Under the pieces are notes generated by a model, which was not told the origin of the DNA, did not search any database, and saw nothing but the letters and a program-made list of their open reading frames with translations. 64,000 nt of DNA from Brevundimonas bullata (GTDB lineage Bacteria; Pseudomonadota; Alphaproteobacteria; Caulobacterales; Caulobacteraceae), in NCBI RefSeq assembly GCF_014207965.1, contig NZ_JACHLM010000004.1:124001-188000 (forward strand). The letters run 5' to 3'. Positions 1 to 8,251 of the stretch are shown piece after piece (position 1 is the first letter of the stretch; each line of letters starts with the position of its first letter). The position numbers and the translations under genes were made by a program.

Positions 1-1188
1 CGACTTGACCGGATAGTTCCCCTGCGTGATCGCGCGCAGGCGGCGACCGTCGCGGTTATAGAGGTAGAGGTGGTTCCAGCCGCTCTCTTCCGACGACCAG
101 ATGAAGTTGCCGTCGGCCAGGGCCTTGAAGCTGTGGCTCAGCGGCACCCAGGCGTCCGAGCGCTGGGTGGCGATGACGCGGCTGGCGCCGGTCGCCGGAT
201 CCACGCTCAGCAGCTCCAGAGTCTTCTGGTCGCGCGACAGGCGCTGGACGTAGAGGGTCCGCCCGTCCTTGGCCCAGTTGACGCGGGCCAGATAGATGTC
301 GGCATTGGCGCCCAGGTCGACCTTGACCCGTTTACCGGCCTGCACGTCCTGGACATAGAGCTCGACCACGGCGTTGGGACGCCCGGCGCGGGGATAGCGC
401 TGCTGGATCACCGAAGCGCCGCCGCCGGTGATGTCCAGGCGCGGGATGATGTCGACGGTGCTTTCGTCCGTGCGCTGCAGGGCGATGAAGCGCTCGTCCG
501 GGCTCCACCAGTAGCCCGTGTCGCGATCCAGCTCTTCCTGCGCGATGAACTCGGCCGTGGCCCAGGTGATCAGGCCGTCGCCGTCGTTCGTGATCGCCTG
601 TTCGGCGCCCGACGCCAAGTCCAGCACGACCAGATCCTGATCCCGCACGAAGCTGACGAATGAGCCCTTGGGCGAGACCTTGGCGTCGATCTCATCGGCG
701 GAGGTTTCCGTCAGGCGGCGCACGCTGCCGTCGGCGCGGTTGGCCAGGAAGATGTCGCCTTCCAGCGGCGCCAGGATGTAGCGGCCCTGCTCGTCCCACG
801 AATATTCGACCACGCCGCGCGCCGAGATGCGCATGCGCTCGCGCCGCGCCTTCTCGGCCTCGGACAATTCGCCGGCGTCGGGGACCAGAGCCCGCGCGTC
901 GATCAGCTTGAACGGCTCGCCGCCCTTCACCGGGGCGGCCCACAGGTCCAGCACGTCCACGTCGTCCTCACGCGAGCGCAGGAAGGCCAGCAGCTCGCCG
1001 TCCGGCGACAGGCTGACGCCCTTGGCCACCGGCCCCGACAGGGACGGATTGGCGAAGACCCGCTCGACCGTCAGGATCGAAGAGGCGGGCGCGGTCGCCG
1101 CCGGGGGCGAAGCGGGTTGCGGATTGGTCTGGGCGAAGGCCGAGGTCGCAGCCATCAGGATCGTCGAAGCAAGAAGGAATGTGCGCAT
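1..1188 (-). CDS. S9 family peptidase, DPP-IV type (N-terminal part, runs off window)
   Basis: The reading frame is open from an ATG at 1188 to the window edge (396 codons). It begins with a signal peptide (MRTFLLASTILMAATSAFAQ). What follows is the beta-propeller half of a dipeptidyl-peptidase IV-like serine exopeptidase: repeated propeller blades, a WSPDER motif, a YPRAG segment after a TDEST stretch, and a WSSEESGWNHLYLY segment typical of the DPP-IV propeller. The alpha/beta-hydrolase domain with the catalytic Ser-Asp-His lies beyond position 1. Predicted to be exported to the periplasm, where it would remove N-terminal dipeptides. It is transcribed divergently from the ferredoxin reductase gene. 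This is one of three S9 peptidases in the window. Confidence 0.85.
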   Translation of the reverse strand, partial: MRTFLLASTILMAATSAFAQTNPQPASPPAATAPASSILTVERVFANPSLSGPVAKGVSLSPDGELLAFLRSREDDVDVLDLWAAPVKGGEPFKLIDARALVPDAGELSEAEKARRERMRISARGVVEYSWDEQGRYILAPLEGDIFLANRADGSVRRLTETSADEIDAKVSPKGSFVSFVRDQDLVVLDLASGAEQAITNDGDGLITWATAEFIAQEELDRDTGYWWSPDERFIALQRTDESTVDIIPRLDITGGGASVIQQRYPRAGRPNAVVELYVQDVQAGKRVKVDLGANADIYLARVNWAKDGRTLYVQRLSRDQKTLELLSVDPATGASRVIATQRSDAWVPLSHSFKALADGNFIWSSEESGWNHLYLYNRDGRRLRAITQGNYPVKS

Positions 1189-1293
1189 GGCGGCGAAGCT
1201 AGAGGCGGAATCCGCCGCCGTCATCCGCAAATCTGCACGGCTGCGACGCCCGCGAGCCTTTCGCATTCGCCCTCGACCGCCTAGGTAGTCGCC

Positions 1294-2109
1294 ATGTCCG
1301 ACGCCTCCCTCGCCGCGCCGCCCGTCAAGGCCAGCCCGTTTCACAATCTGGAAGTCCTGTGGGTCCGCCACTGGACCGACCAGTTGTTCAGCTTCGCCCT
1401 GAAGCGGCCCGAGGATTTCCGCTTCCGCTCGGGCGAGTTCGTCATGATCGGCCTGCCGGGCGAAGACGGCGGCAAGCCGGTGCTGCGCGCCTATTCCATC
1501 GCCAGCCCCTTCTGGGCCGAGGAGCTGGAGTTCTTCTCGATCAAGGTGGCCGACGGCCCGCTGACGTCGCGGCTTCAGAAAATCCAGCCGGGCGACAGCG
1601 TCCTGATGGGCAAGAAGCCGACCGGGACCCTGGTGCTGGACGCCGTGACCGGCGGCGAGCGTCTGTGGTTGATCGGCACCGGCACGGGCCTGGCGCCCTG
1701 GCTGTCGGTGGCGCGCGACCCCGAAACCTATTCGCGCTTCAAGCAGGTCATCGTCTGCCACACGGTCCGCAACGTGGCCGACCTGGCCTACCGCGACTTC
1801 TTCACCCACGAGATCCACGACGACCCGCTGATCGGCGACGAGGCCAAGGCCCAGTTGACCTATTACCCGACCGTGACCCGCGAGCGCTTCGAGACGCCGG
1901 GCCGCATCACCGACCGCATCAAATCGGGCGACGTCTTCGCCGACCTGCAACTGCCCATCGGCTTTTCGCCCAACAGCGACCGCGTCATGCTGTGCGGGGC
2001 CATGGCCATGATCAAGGAAACCGGCGAACTGCTGGAAACCTATGGCCTGAAAGAAGGCTCGAACGCCGAACCCGGCGACTATGTTCTGGAGCGCGCCTTT
2101 GTCGGCTGA
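1294..2109 (+). CDS. fpr: Ferredoxin--NADP(+) reductase
   Basis: 271 aa, the usual size for bacterial subclass FPRs. It transfers electrons between NADP(H) and ferredoxin or flavodoxin in the cytosol. The FAD-binding motif RAYSIAS is near residue 68, the NADP-binding glycine-rich motif GTGTGLAP near 128, and a CGAMAM segment near 230. The C-terminus ends in ERAFVG, the short bacterial-type tail. The start ATG is the first in frame after the divergent promoter region. The chorismate mutase gene begins 4 bases after its stop, so the two are probably co-transcribed. Confidence 0.93.
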   Translation: MSDASLAAPPVKASPFHNLEVLWVRHWTDQLFSFALKRPEDFRFRSGEFVMIGLPGEDGGKPVLRAYSIASPFWAEELEFFSIKVADGPLTSRLQKIQPGDSVLMGKKPTGTLVLDAVTGGERLWLIGTGTGLAPWLSVARDPETYSRFKQVIVCHTVRNVADLAYRDFFTHEIHDDPLIGDEAKAQLTYYPTVTRERFETPGRITDRIKSGDVFADLQLPIGFSPNSDRVMLCGAMAMIKETGELLETYGLKEGSNAEPGDYVLERAFVG

Positions 2110-2113
2110 CCTG

Positions 2114-2461
2114 ATGACCTCTCCCGCCGCTGTCGCCGCACGCTCGGTTGATATCGACGACCGCAAGGCCCCGGAAGACTGCGCCACCATGGTCGACGTG
2201 CGTCAGGGCGTGGATGCCCTGGACCGGGCCCTGGTGACCCTGCTGGCCGAGCGCCAGCGCTATATGGACGCCGCCGCCCGCATCAAGCCGAACCGCGACG
2301 CCGTCTTCGACCAGGCCCGCATCGACGACGTGGTGGCCAAGGTCCTGGCGGCCGCTGAACCCGCGGGCCTGTCGCCCGACATCGCCGAGCCGGTCTGGCG
2401 CCTGCTGATCGACCGCTGCATCGCCCACGAGTTCGCCAAGTACGACGCCACGCGGGGCTGA
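2114..2461 (+). CDS. Chorismate mutase (AroQ type)
   Basis: 115 aa, a small all-helical AroQ-class chorismate mutase converting chorismate to prephenate. Visible family features are the VRQGVDALDRALVTLL first helix and RYMDAAARIK, which carries the active-site Arg and Lys. A VFDQARIDDVV segment and a last helix with a WRLLIDRCIAHE pattern follow. The frame is open further upstream, but ATG 2114 lies just after the fpr stop and fits the family length. ATG 2189 is a possible internal alternative. It is a stand-alone domain, not fused to prephenate dehydratase. Confidence 0.88.
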   Translation: MTSPAAVAARSVDIDDRKAPEDCATMVDVRQGVDALDRALVTLLAERQRYMDAAARIKPNRDAVFDQARIDDVVAKVLAAAEPAGLSPDIAEPVWRLLIDRCIAHEFAKYDATRG

Positions 2462-2469
2462 GGCGAACC

Positions 2470-2823
2470 TCAGCCCTTCAGGCTTCTCAACATCAGTTCG
2501 TGGCGATAGGCGGCGATGTCGCTCAGAGCGACGTCCAGCGCCGTCTTGACCCGCTCCAGCCCTGCCGCGGCCAGCCCCTGCTCGCCGTGTTCGACCTCGT
2601 TGCAGACGACCGCCAGATCATTGGCGCCAATGCCGGCGCTCGCTCCGCGAATGGTGTGGACCGCATCGCGCCAGCCCTCGGACGCGGCGTCCAGCAAGGG
2701 CGACCACAGGGCCGCCTGCTGCACGAACAGGCCCAGCACCTCTTCGGTGATGTCGTCCATGCCGCCGGTCATGGTCTCGAGGACGGTGAAATCCACCGCC
2801 CCCGTCAGGTCGCGCGCCGCCAT
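2470..2823 (-). CDS. Hpt domain (histidine phosphotransfer) protein
   Basis: 117 aa. The core is HTIRGASAGIGANDLA, matching the HxxKG-type Hpt phosphorylation motif with the acceptor His near residue 56. It is preceded by a helix of the LFVQQAALWSPLL type. Such proteins relay phosphate between a hybrid kinase and a response regulator. The start ATG overlaps the stop of the upstream permease by one base (TGATG), so it is translationally coupled to that gene. This is an unusual partner. No kinase or regulator is adjacent. The alternative upstream frame opening lies inside the permease and is rejected. Confidence 0.8.
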   Translation of the reverse strand: MAARDLTGAVDFTVLETMTGGMDDITEEVLGLFVQQAALWSPLLDAASEGWRDAVHTIRGASAGIGANDLAVVCNEVEHGEQGLAAAGLERVKTALDVALSDIAAYRHELMLRSLKG

Positions 2824-4232
2824 CAGGCTTCCGGGGTCTTGGCCAGGCGGGCGTTCTTGGACGACCACAGCAGATAGATGGCCAGACCGCCCAGGTTCCA
2901 CAGCAGGAAGTACAGCTGTGTCGAGGCCTTCAGGCTGAAGAAGAAGGTGATGCAGCCGACGATGGCGATGCCGCCGACCAGCCACCACAGCGGGGTCTTG
3001 AACTTGCGCTCGCGGTTGGGCTCACGCACGCGCAGCACGATCAGGCTGACGCCCACGGCCATGAAGGCCATCAGGGTGCCGGCGTTGGCCAGCGACGCCA
3101 GTTCGTCCAGACGCATGATGCCCGCCAGAATGGCGACGACGATAGCGGTGAAAATGGTCACCACGACCGGCACGCCGCGGTTGGAAATCTTGGCCAGGCG
3201 GTTGGGCAGAAGCCCGTCGCGGGCCATGCCCAGGAAGATGCGGCTCTGGCCGAACAGGAAGGCCAGCAGCACGGTCGGCAGGGCGATGACGGCGGCGGCG
3301 GCGATCCACTGTGCCGCCACGCCCTGTCCCAGACCGCGCATGATCAGGGCCAGAGGCTCAGGGCTGTCGGAGAAGGAAGCCACAGGCGCGGCGCCGATCG
3401 CGGCTGCCGCGACGACGATATAGAGGATGGTGCAGACCACCATCGATCCGATGATGCCGATGGCCAGGTCGCGCTCGGGCTTCTTGGTTTCTTCCGCGGC
3501 CGTGGCGATGGCGTCGAAACCATAGAAGGCGAAGAAGATGATGGCCGCCGCCGCCATGACCCCGGTCTGCACAAAGGGCGCGCCAAAGCCGTAGGGCATA
3601 AAGGGCGTGAAGTTGGCCGTGTCGAAGTGCGGCAGGGCGATAGCCACAAAGGCCACCAGGGCGGCGATCTTGATCAGCACCAGCACCGCGTTCAGCGTGG
3701 CGCTCTCCTTGGTGCCCATCAGCAGCAGGCCGGTCACCACGGCGATGATGAAGACGGCGGGCAGATTGATCAGGCCGCCCTCGACGTGCGGCCCGACCGT
3801 CAGGGCCAGCGGCAGGTCGATGCCCAGCCCGGCCAGGAAGGGAATAGCGTAGCCGGACCAGCCCACGGCCACCGCCGAGACGACCAGCGAGTATTCCAGG
3901 ATCAGGCTCCATCCCACGACCCAGGCGAAGATCTCGCCCAGCGAGGCATAGGAATAGGTATAGGCGCTGCCCGAGGCTGGCATGATGGTCGACAGCTCGG
4001 CATAGGCCAGGGCCGCGCAGGCGCAGACCAGACCCGCCAGACCAAAGCTGATCAGCACCGCCGGACCGGCCAGACCGGCGCCGACCCCGATTAGGGTCAG
4101 GATGCCGGTGCCGACGATTGCGCCGACGCCAAGGGCCATCAGGTGCGGCCAACTCAGGGTCTTCTTCAGCGCCGGCCCCTCTTGCGGGGCCAGCATCGCA
4201 TCGATCGACCGCCGACGGTTCCAGAACGCCAT
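2823..4232 (-). CDS. APC-superfamily amino acid permease
   Basis: 469 aa with about 12 hydrophobic segments. The signature GVGAIVGTGILTLIG in the first helix is the unwound substrate-binding helix of the amino acid-polyamine-organocation family. The YAELSTIMPASGSAYTY segment in helix 3 places it with cationic amino acid transporter (CAT/YhdG) types. It likely imports amino acids across the inner membrane; the substrate cannot be read from sequence. It precedes and overlaps the Hpt gene by one base. Confidence 0.9.
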   Translation of the reverse strand: MAFWNRRRSIDAMLAPQEGPALKKTLSWPHLMALGVGAIVGTGILTLIGVGAGLAGPAVLISFGLAGLVCACAALAYAELSTIMPASGSAYTYSYASLGEIFAWVVGWSLILEYSLVVSAVAVGWSGYAIPFLAGLGIDLPLALTVGPHVEGGLINLPAVFIIAVVTGLLLMGTKESATLNAVLVLIKIAALVAFVAIALPHFDTANFTPFMPYGFGAPFVQTGVMAAAAIIFFAFYGFDAIATAAEETKKPERDLAIGIIGSMVVCTILYIVVAAAAIGAAPVASFSDSPEPLALIMRGLGQGVAAQWIAAAAVIALPTVLLAFLFGQSRIFLGMARDGLLPNRLAKISNRGVPVVVTIFTAIVVAILAGIMRLDELASLANAGTLMAFMAVGVSLIVLRVREPNRERKFKTPLWWLVGGIAIVGCITFFFSLKASTQLYFLLWNLGGLAIYLLWSSKNARLAKTPEA

Positions 4233-4428
4233 ATGTGTAGTTTCCTCGTGCCGCGTCTGCCGGCGGCTGATTCCGGCGACTATCTTAACGCGTCCGACAA
4301 ACTTTAGAAAATGCCACGATCAGCCCTTGCGCCCCCCCGGCATCCTGAGTAATAGGACGGCCCTTCGGGCAACCCAGCGGGTCGCAACGAAGAACCGGCG
4401 CCACACCAAATGGCGCAGACGACGGTAC

Positions 4429-4504
<76 letters not shown>

Positions 4505-4565
4505 TCGTCTCTCTCAAACATCCTGAGAACATCCAGCCCCTCGGGGCCGGCGATCGCTTGCGCCT

Positions 4566-5111
4566 TTAGGTGACCTGACGCTTCTCCAGTTTCCGCGCCA
4601 GGGTGCGGCGGTGCATGCCCAGGCGGCGGGCCGTCTCGGAGATGTTGAAGTCGGTCTCGGCCAGGACTTCGTGGATACGCTCCCACTCCAGGGTCTTGAT
4701 CGAGGTGGGACGGGCGCTCAGGGCCGCGTCGGGGTCGCCCTCCTGACGGGCGAAGGCGGCCTCGATCTCGTCCGTGCCGGACGGCTTGGCCAGATAGTGG
4801 CGCGCTCCCAGTTTGATGGCTTCGACCGCCGTGGCGATGCTGGCGAAGCCGGTCAGAACGACGATGTTCAGATCAGGATCAAAGGCGTGCAGGGTCTGCA
4901 CGCAGGTCAGGCCCGAGGCCGCCCCCAGCTTCAGGTCCACCACGGCGTACTGCGGATGATGGACGGCCAGCAGTTCGACCAGCTGTTCGTGGCTGCGCGC
5001 CGACACCACCTCATAGCCGCGCCGTTCGAACGACTTGCGCAGGGTCTTGGCGAAGGCCTCGTCATCCTCGACGATCAATAGCTGGCGTGGGGCGTCGGTC
5101 AGTTCAGTCAT
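4566..5111 (-). CDS. regA: Response regulator transcription factor, RegA/ActR/PrrA family
   Basis: 181 aa. An N-terminal receiver domain carries the acidic pocket (VEDDE), phosphoacceptor Asp in VVDLKLG, a conserved Thr in VLTGFAS and Lys in LAKPSG. The C-terminal Fis-type helix-turn-helix ISETARRLGMHRRTLARKL is the hallmark of RegA/ActR regulators. There is no sigma-54 ATPase domain. The family controls respiration, terminal oxidases and redox-responsive genes. It overlaps the RegB kinase by 4 bases and sits downstream of the cyo oxidase block, a probable target. Alternative names are actR/prrA. Confidence 0.92.
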   Translation of the reverse strand: MTELTDAPRQLLIVEDDEAFAKTLRKSFERRGYEVVSARSHEQLVELLAVHHPQYAVVDLKLGAASGLTCVQTLHAFDPDLNIVVLTGFASIATAVEAIKLGARHYLAKPSGTDEIEAAFARQEGDPDAALSARPTSIKTLEWERIHEVLAETDFNISETARRLGMHRRTLARKLEKRQVT

Positions 5112-6430
5112 TTCGGTGCCAAGGCCTCCAGAGGCAGGGTGAGGCGGACGCTGGCGCCGCCGTCGCGTCGGTTGGCGGCGACGACGCCGCCGCCCAGCTT
5201 GCGCATGACATTGACTAGCAGGAAGAGGCCCAGCCCCGCCCCTGCCCGCCCCTTGGTCGACTTATAGGGCTGGCCAACACGCTCAAGGATATCGGGCGAG
5301 AAGCCCGGCCCGTCGTCGTTAAACTCGACCGACAGCAGGTCCTGGTCCAGCGTCGCGGCGATGACCATGCGCTCCGCCCCCGCCTCATGGGCGTTGTCCA
5401 GCAGGGCGCTGAACACCTGTTTCAAAGCCGGATCGGCGATGATGCGCGGATCGCGCGGCGTCGGCCCCCTCAGGACCACAGCCATGGCGTCGTTGGACTT
5501 CTCGCGCCAGTCGGCCACGATTTCGGACAGGAAGCCGCCCAGGGTGGTGATGGTCGGCGCCTCGCCTCGCGCCTCGCCCGCCGACATCAGGATGCCGGTG
5601 ACGATGGTCTTGCAGCGCTCGACCTCGGCCTGCATCTCGGCGATGTCAGCGGCCAGATCGGCATTGGCCGTCAGTTCCGGCATCCGCTTCCAGTCGCTGA
5701 GGATGACCGACAGCGAAGCCAGCGGCGTGCCCAGCTCATGCGCGGCGCCGGACGCCAGCAGGCCCATGCGGACGATGTGGTCCTGTTCCGCCGCCTGCTG
5801 CCGGGCGTCGGCCAGATAGGCGTCGCGCGCCCGCACGTTCTGGGTCGTGCGCGTGACGAAGGCGACCAGCAGCACAGCGATCAGGATGAAGTTGACCAGG
5901 GCCCCGGCCTGGATCAGCCCCAGGCGCGCGTCTGCGCTGGGCGGCAGCAAGAGGGGCTGATGCCAGACAGCCAGCAGGCCCAGACAGGCGCTGGTCACCA
6001 GAACAAAGCCCCAGGCGTAGGGCGGTCGAAGCAGCACTGCCGCCAGCACGATCTGCATCAGATAGAGGGCTGCGAACGGATTGCTGGCCCCGCCGCTGAA
6101 GAACAGCAGCCAGGTCAGGGCGGCGACATCGGCAAACAGGGCCAACAGCAGCTCGGGATCCGTCACGCTCTGTCGGCGCAGCGCCACCGGGGCGCTGGCC
6201 AGGTTCATCAGCGCCAGCCCTGTCGGAGCCAGCAGCAGCATGCCCAGCGGCAGGGGAATCTTCAGCCCCCAATGAACCACGGCGATGGTCACCACCTGCC
6301 CGACCACCGCCAGCCAGCGCAACTGGATCAGCAGCAACATGTTGCGCCGCCCGGCCGCGCCCGGCGACACCGGCGCCTCGGCCTGGTCGTCCAGACCTAG
6401 GAGGCTGCGCGCGAACCCGATCGCGCTCAT
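5108..6430 (-). CDS. regB: Redox-sensing histidine kinase, RegB/ActS/PrrB family
   Basis: 440 aa with about six N-terminal transmembrane helices. It carries the GGASNPF quinone-site motif known as GGxxNPF in RegB, an H-box AAHELGTPLASLS, and a Cys in VERCK 42 residues after the phosphorylated His. That Cys matches the redox-active cysteine of RegB. N-box DNAHEAG and G-boxes DDGPGFS and GAGLGLF follow. It would autophosphorylate according to quinone/redox state and phosphorylate RegA. It overlaps SURF1 upstream and regA downstream by 4 bases each, so the three are coupled. Confidence 0.92.
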   Translation of the reverse strand: MSAIGFARSLLGLDDQAEAPVSPGAAGRRNMLLLIQLRWLAVVGQVVTIAVVHWGLKIPLPLGMLLLAPTGLALMNLASAPVALRRQSVTDPELLLALFADVAALTWLLFFSGGASNPFAALYLMQIVLAAVLLRPPYAWGFVLVTSACLGLLAVWHQPLLLPPSADARLGLIQAGALVNFILIAVLLVAFVTRTTQNVRARDAYLADARQQAAEQDHIVRMGLLASGAAHELGTPLASLSVILSDWKRMPELTANADLAADIAEMQAEVERCKTIVTGILMSAGEARGEAPTITTLGGFLSEIVADWREKSNDAMAVVLRGPTPRDPRIIADPALKQVFSALLDNAHEAGAERMVIAATLDQDLLSVEFNDDGPGFSPDILERVGQPYKSTKGRAGAGLGLFLLVNVMRKLGGGVVAANRRDGGASVRLTLPLEALAPK

Positions 6431-7107
6431 CGCCTGCGCTTCCTTTCCTCACGCAGGAACAAGACGAAGCCCGCCGCCGACATCAGGGCCAGACCGAACC
6501 AGGTCAGGGCGTAGATCAGATGGCTGTTGGCGAACCGCACCACGGTCAGGCCGCCGCGCGGCCAGCCCCCCGGATTGGGCGTGGCGTCGGCGTCGATGAA
6601 GTAGGAGGCGACCGGCCCGGCAAGCCCCCTCGCCTTGGCGATCCCCGCCACGTCGCGCGAGAACCAGCGGTCGCCCGCCGGATCATTCGCGCGCAGGAAG
6701 CCGCCGTCGGGTTCCGTCAGGCGCAGCAGGCCGACGACCGTCGTCTCGCCTTCCACCTGAGCGGCGGCGCGCTCCGCCGGCTTCTGGCGCTCGGACGGCA
6801 CGAAACCTCGGTTGATCAGGACGGTAAAGCCGCGATCCGTCACCAGCGGCGTCATGACCCAGTAGCCGGGTCCGAGGTCCGTCACCGCCTTCACCAAAGC
6901 CTCGTGCTGATGATCGAAGCGGCCGCTGACGACGACCCGACGATACTGATCAGTCTGCCGCGTGATGGTCTGGTCCGGCGGCGGCGCGGCGACGGGCGCG
7001 GCGTGGATGCGGGCGTCGACCTGCCGGATCAACGCCTGCTTCCAGGCCAGCCGCTGCACCTGCCAGACGCCCAGAGCCGAGAAGCCCGCGAACAGCATGG
7101 CGAACAT
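6427..7107 (-). CDS. SURF1-family oxidase assembly protein
   Basis: 226 aa from the first ATG. SURF1 proteins help insert heme a/o into the oxidase core subunit. An N-terminal membrane helix contains FSALGVWQVQRLAWK (family GxWQ-RRxWK-type motif), a central soluble domain has GYWVMTPL and VLINRGFVP, and a C-terminal helix YALTWFGLALMS is followed by a basic tail. The ATG at 7107 cuts into the first helix. The in-frame upstream sequence encodes a basic, Arg/Pro-rich leader and the rest of the helix, so the real start is probably a non-ATG codon, for example ATA at 7173 (see findings). It lies between cyoD and regB. Confidence 0.88.
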   Translation of the reverse strand: MFAMLFAGFSALGVWQVQRLAWKQALIRQVDARIHAAPVAAPPPDQTITRQTDQYRRVVVSGRFDHQHEALVKAVTDLGPGYWVMTPLVTDRGFTVLINRGFVPSERQKPAERAAAQVEGETTVVGLLRLTEPDGGFLRANDPAGDRWFSRDVAGIAKARGLAGPVASYFIDADATPNPGGWPRGGLTVVRFANSHLIYALTWFGLALMSAAGFVLFLREERKRRR

Positions 7108-7201
7108 GACCGCCCCCAGGATCAGGGCGGTCCTGCTGCGCGGCGGCCGGGCGGGTCGCGACGACGGCTCTATGGCGCTTCTCCCCGGCTAGCCGTCAGG
7201 C

Positions 7202-7606
7202 TCAGCCCATGCTCTGCATCTCATGCGTGGGCATCATGTTGGTGTTCAGGTGATACATCACCCAGACCGAGCCCGCGACGGCGATCACCACGATGACGAT
7301 GGTGAAGATCAGCGCCAGCATGTTCCACCCGCCCTCGGACTTGTGGTTCATGTGCAGGAAGAAGACCATGTGCACCACGATCTGCACCACGGCGAAGGCC
7401 GTGATGATCAGACCCGTGGTCTGCGGCGCCAGGGCCTCGCTCATCACCAGCCAGAATGGGATCGCTGTCAGCACGACCGACAGCAGGAAACCGATCATAT
7501 AGGTCTTGAACGAGCCGTGATCGTGGTCGTCGCCATGATGGTGATCATCGTGGTGATGGTCACTCAGAGTCTTGGCAGCGTGTTCGTTGTGGGCCTCGGC
7601 GCTCAT
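7202..7606 (-). CDS. cyoD: Cytochrome o ubiquinol oxidase subunit IV
   Basis: 134 aa. A His/Asp-rich N-terminus (about residues 15-30) is followed by three transmembrane helices and HMVFFLHMNH, the CyoD family signature. It is an accessory subunit that stabilises the CyoB-CyoA copper/heme core in the inner membrane. The start at 7606 is chosen because it overlaps the cyoC stop by 4 bases (ATGA). The longer open frame upstream lies inside cyoC. Confidence 0.93.
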   Translation of the reverse strand: MSAEAHNEHAAKTLSDHHHDDHHHGDDHDHGSFKTYMIGFLLSVVLTAIPFWLVMSEALAPQTTGLIITAFAVVQIVVHMVFFLHMNHKSEGGWNMLALIFTIVIVVIAVAGSVWVMYHLNTNMMPTHEMQSMG

Positions 7607-8247
7607 CGCAGCATCCCGAACAGATAGACGAAGGTGAAGACGCCGATCCAGATGACGTCCAGGAAGTGCCAGAACAGGCTGAGGCACATCAGCCGGCGCT
7701 TGTTGGCCGGGATCAGGCCCTTCTGCCAGACCTGGATCATCAGCGTGACCAGCCAGATGATGCCGAAGGTGACGTGCAGACCGTGGGTGCCGACCAGAAC
7801 GAAGAAGGCCGACAGGAAGCCGCTGCGCTGGGGCGTGGCGCCCAGGTGGATCATGTGGGCGAACTCATAGAGCTCGATCCCCAGGAAGCAGAGGCCGAAC
7901 AGACCGGTGATCGCCAGCCAGGTCTGCATCTGGGCCGTACGGTTCTTGACCATGGCCAGCATGGCGAAGCCGTAGGTGATCGACGACATCAACAGCATCG
8001 ACGTGTTCAGCGCCACCAGCGGCAGGTCGAACAGGTCCTTGGGCGCCGGGCCGGCGGCGTAGTTGCCGCCGATCACCGCATAGACGGCGAACAGCATCGC
8101 GAAGATGAGGCAGTCGCTCATCAGATACATCCAGAAGCCCAGCATGGTGCTGTGGCCTTCCGGGTGATGCGGCTCCTCGACCGGGTGGTAGATCGGCCGC
8201 CCGGCCTCGTCGACGTAGTCAGGGTTCAGGGAAGCTGCGTGGCTCAT
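7603..8247 (-). CDS. cyoC: Cytochrome o ubiquinol oxidase subunit III
   Basis: 214 aa with five predicted helices. It is a heme-copper oxidase subunit III family member: STMLGFWMYLMSD near the start, the helix Glu in LGIELYEF, GTHGLHVTFGI and the C-terminal WHFLDVIWIGVFTFVYL. It starts 4 bases after the cyoB stop and overlaps cyoD. Quinol-oxidase order A-B-C-D is complete. Confidence 0.94.
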   Translation of the reverse strand: MSHAASLNPDYVDEAGRPIYHPVEEPHHPEGHSTMLGFWMYLMSDCLIFAMLFAVYAVIGGNYAAGPAPKDLFDLPLVALNTSMLLMSSITYGFAMLAMVKNRTAQMQTWLAITGLFGLCFLGIELYEFAHMIHLGATPQRSGFLSAFFVLVGTHGLHVTFGIIWLVTLMIQVWQKGLIPANKRRLMCLSLFWHFLDVIWIGVFTFVYLFGMLR

Positions 8248-8251
8248 CAGA

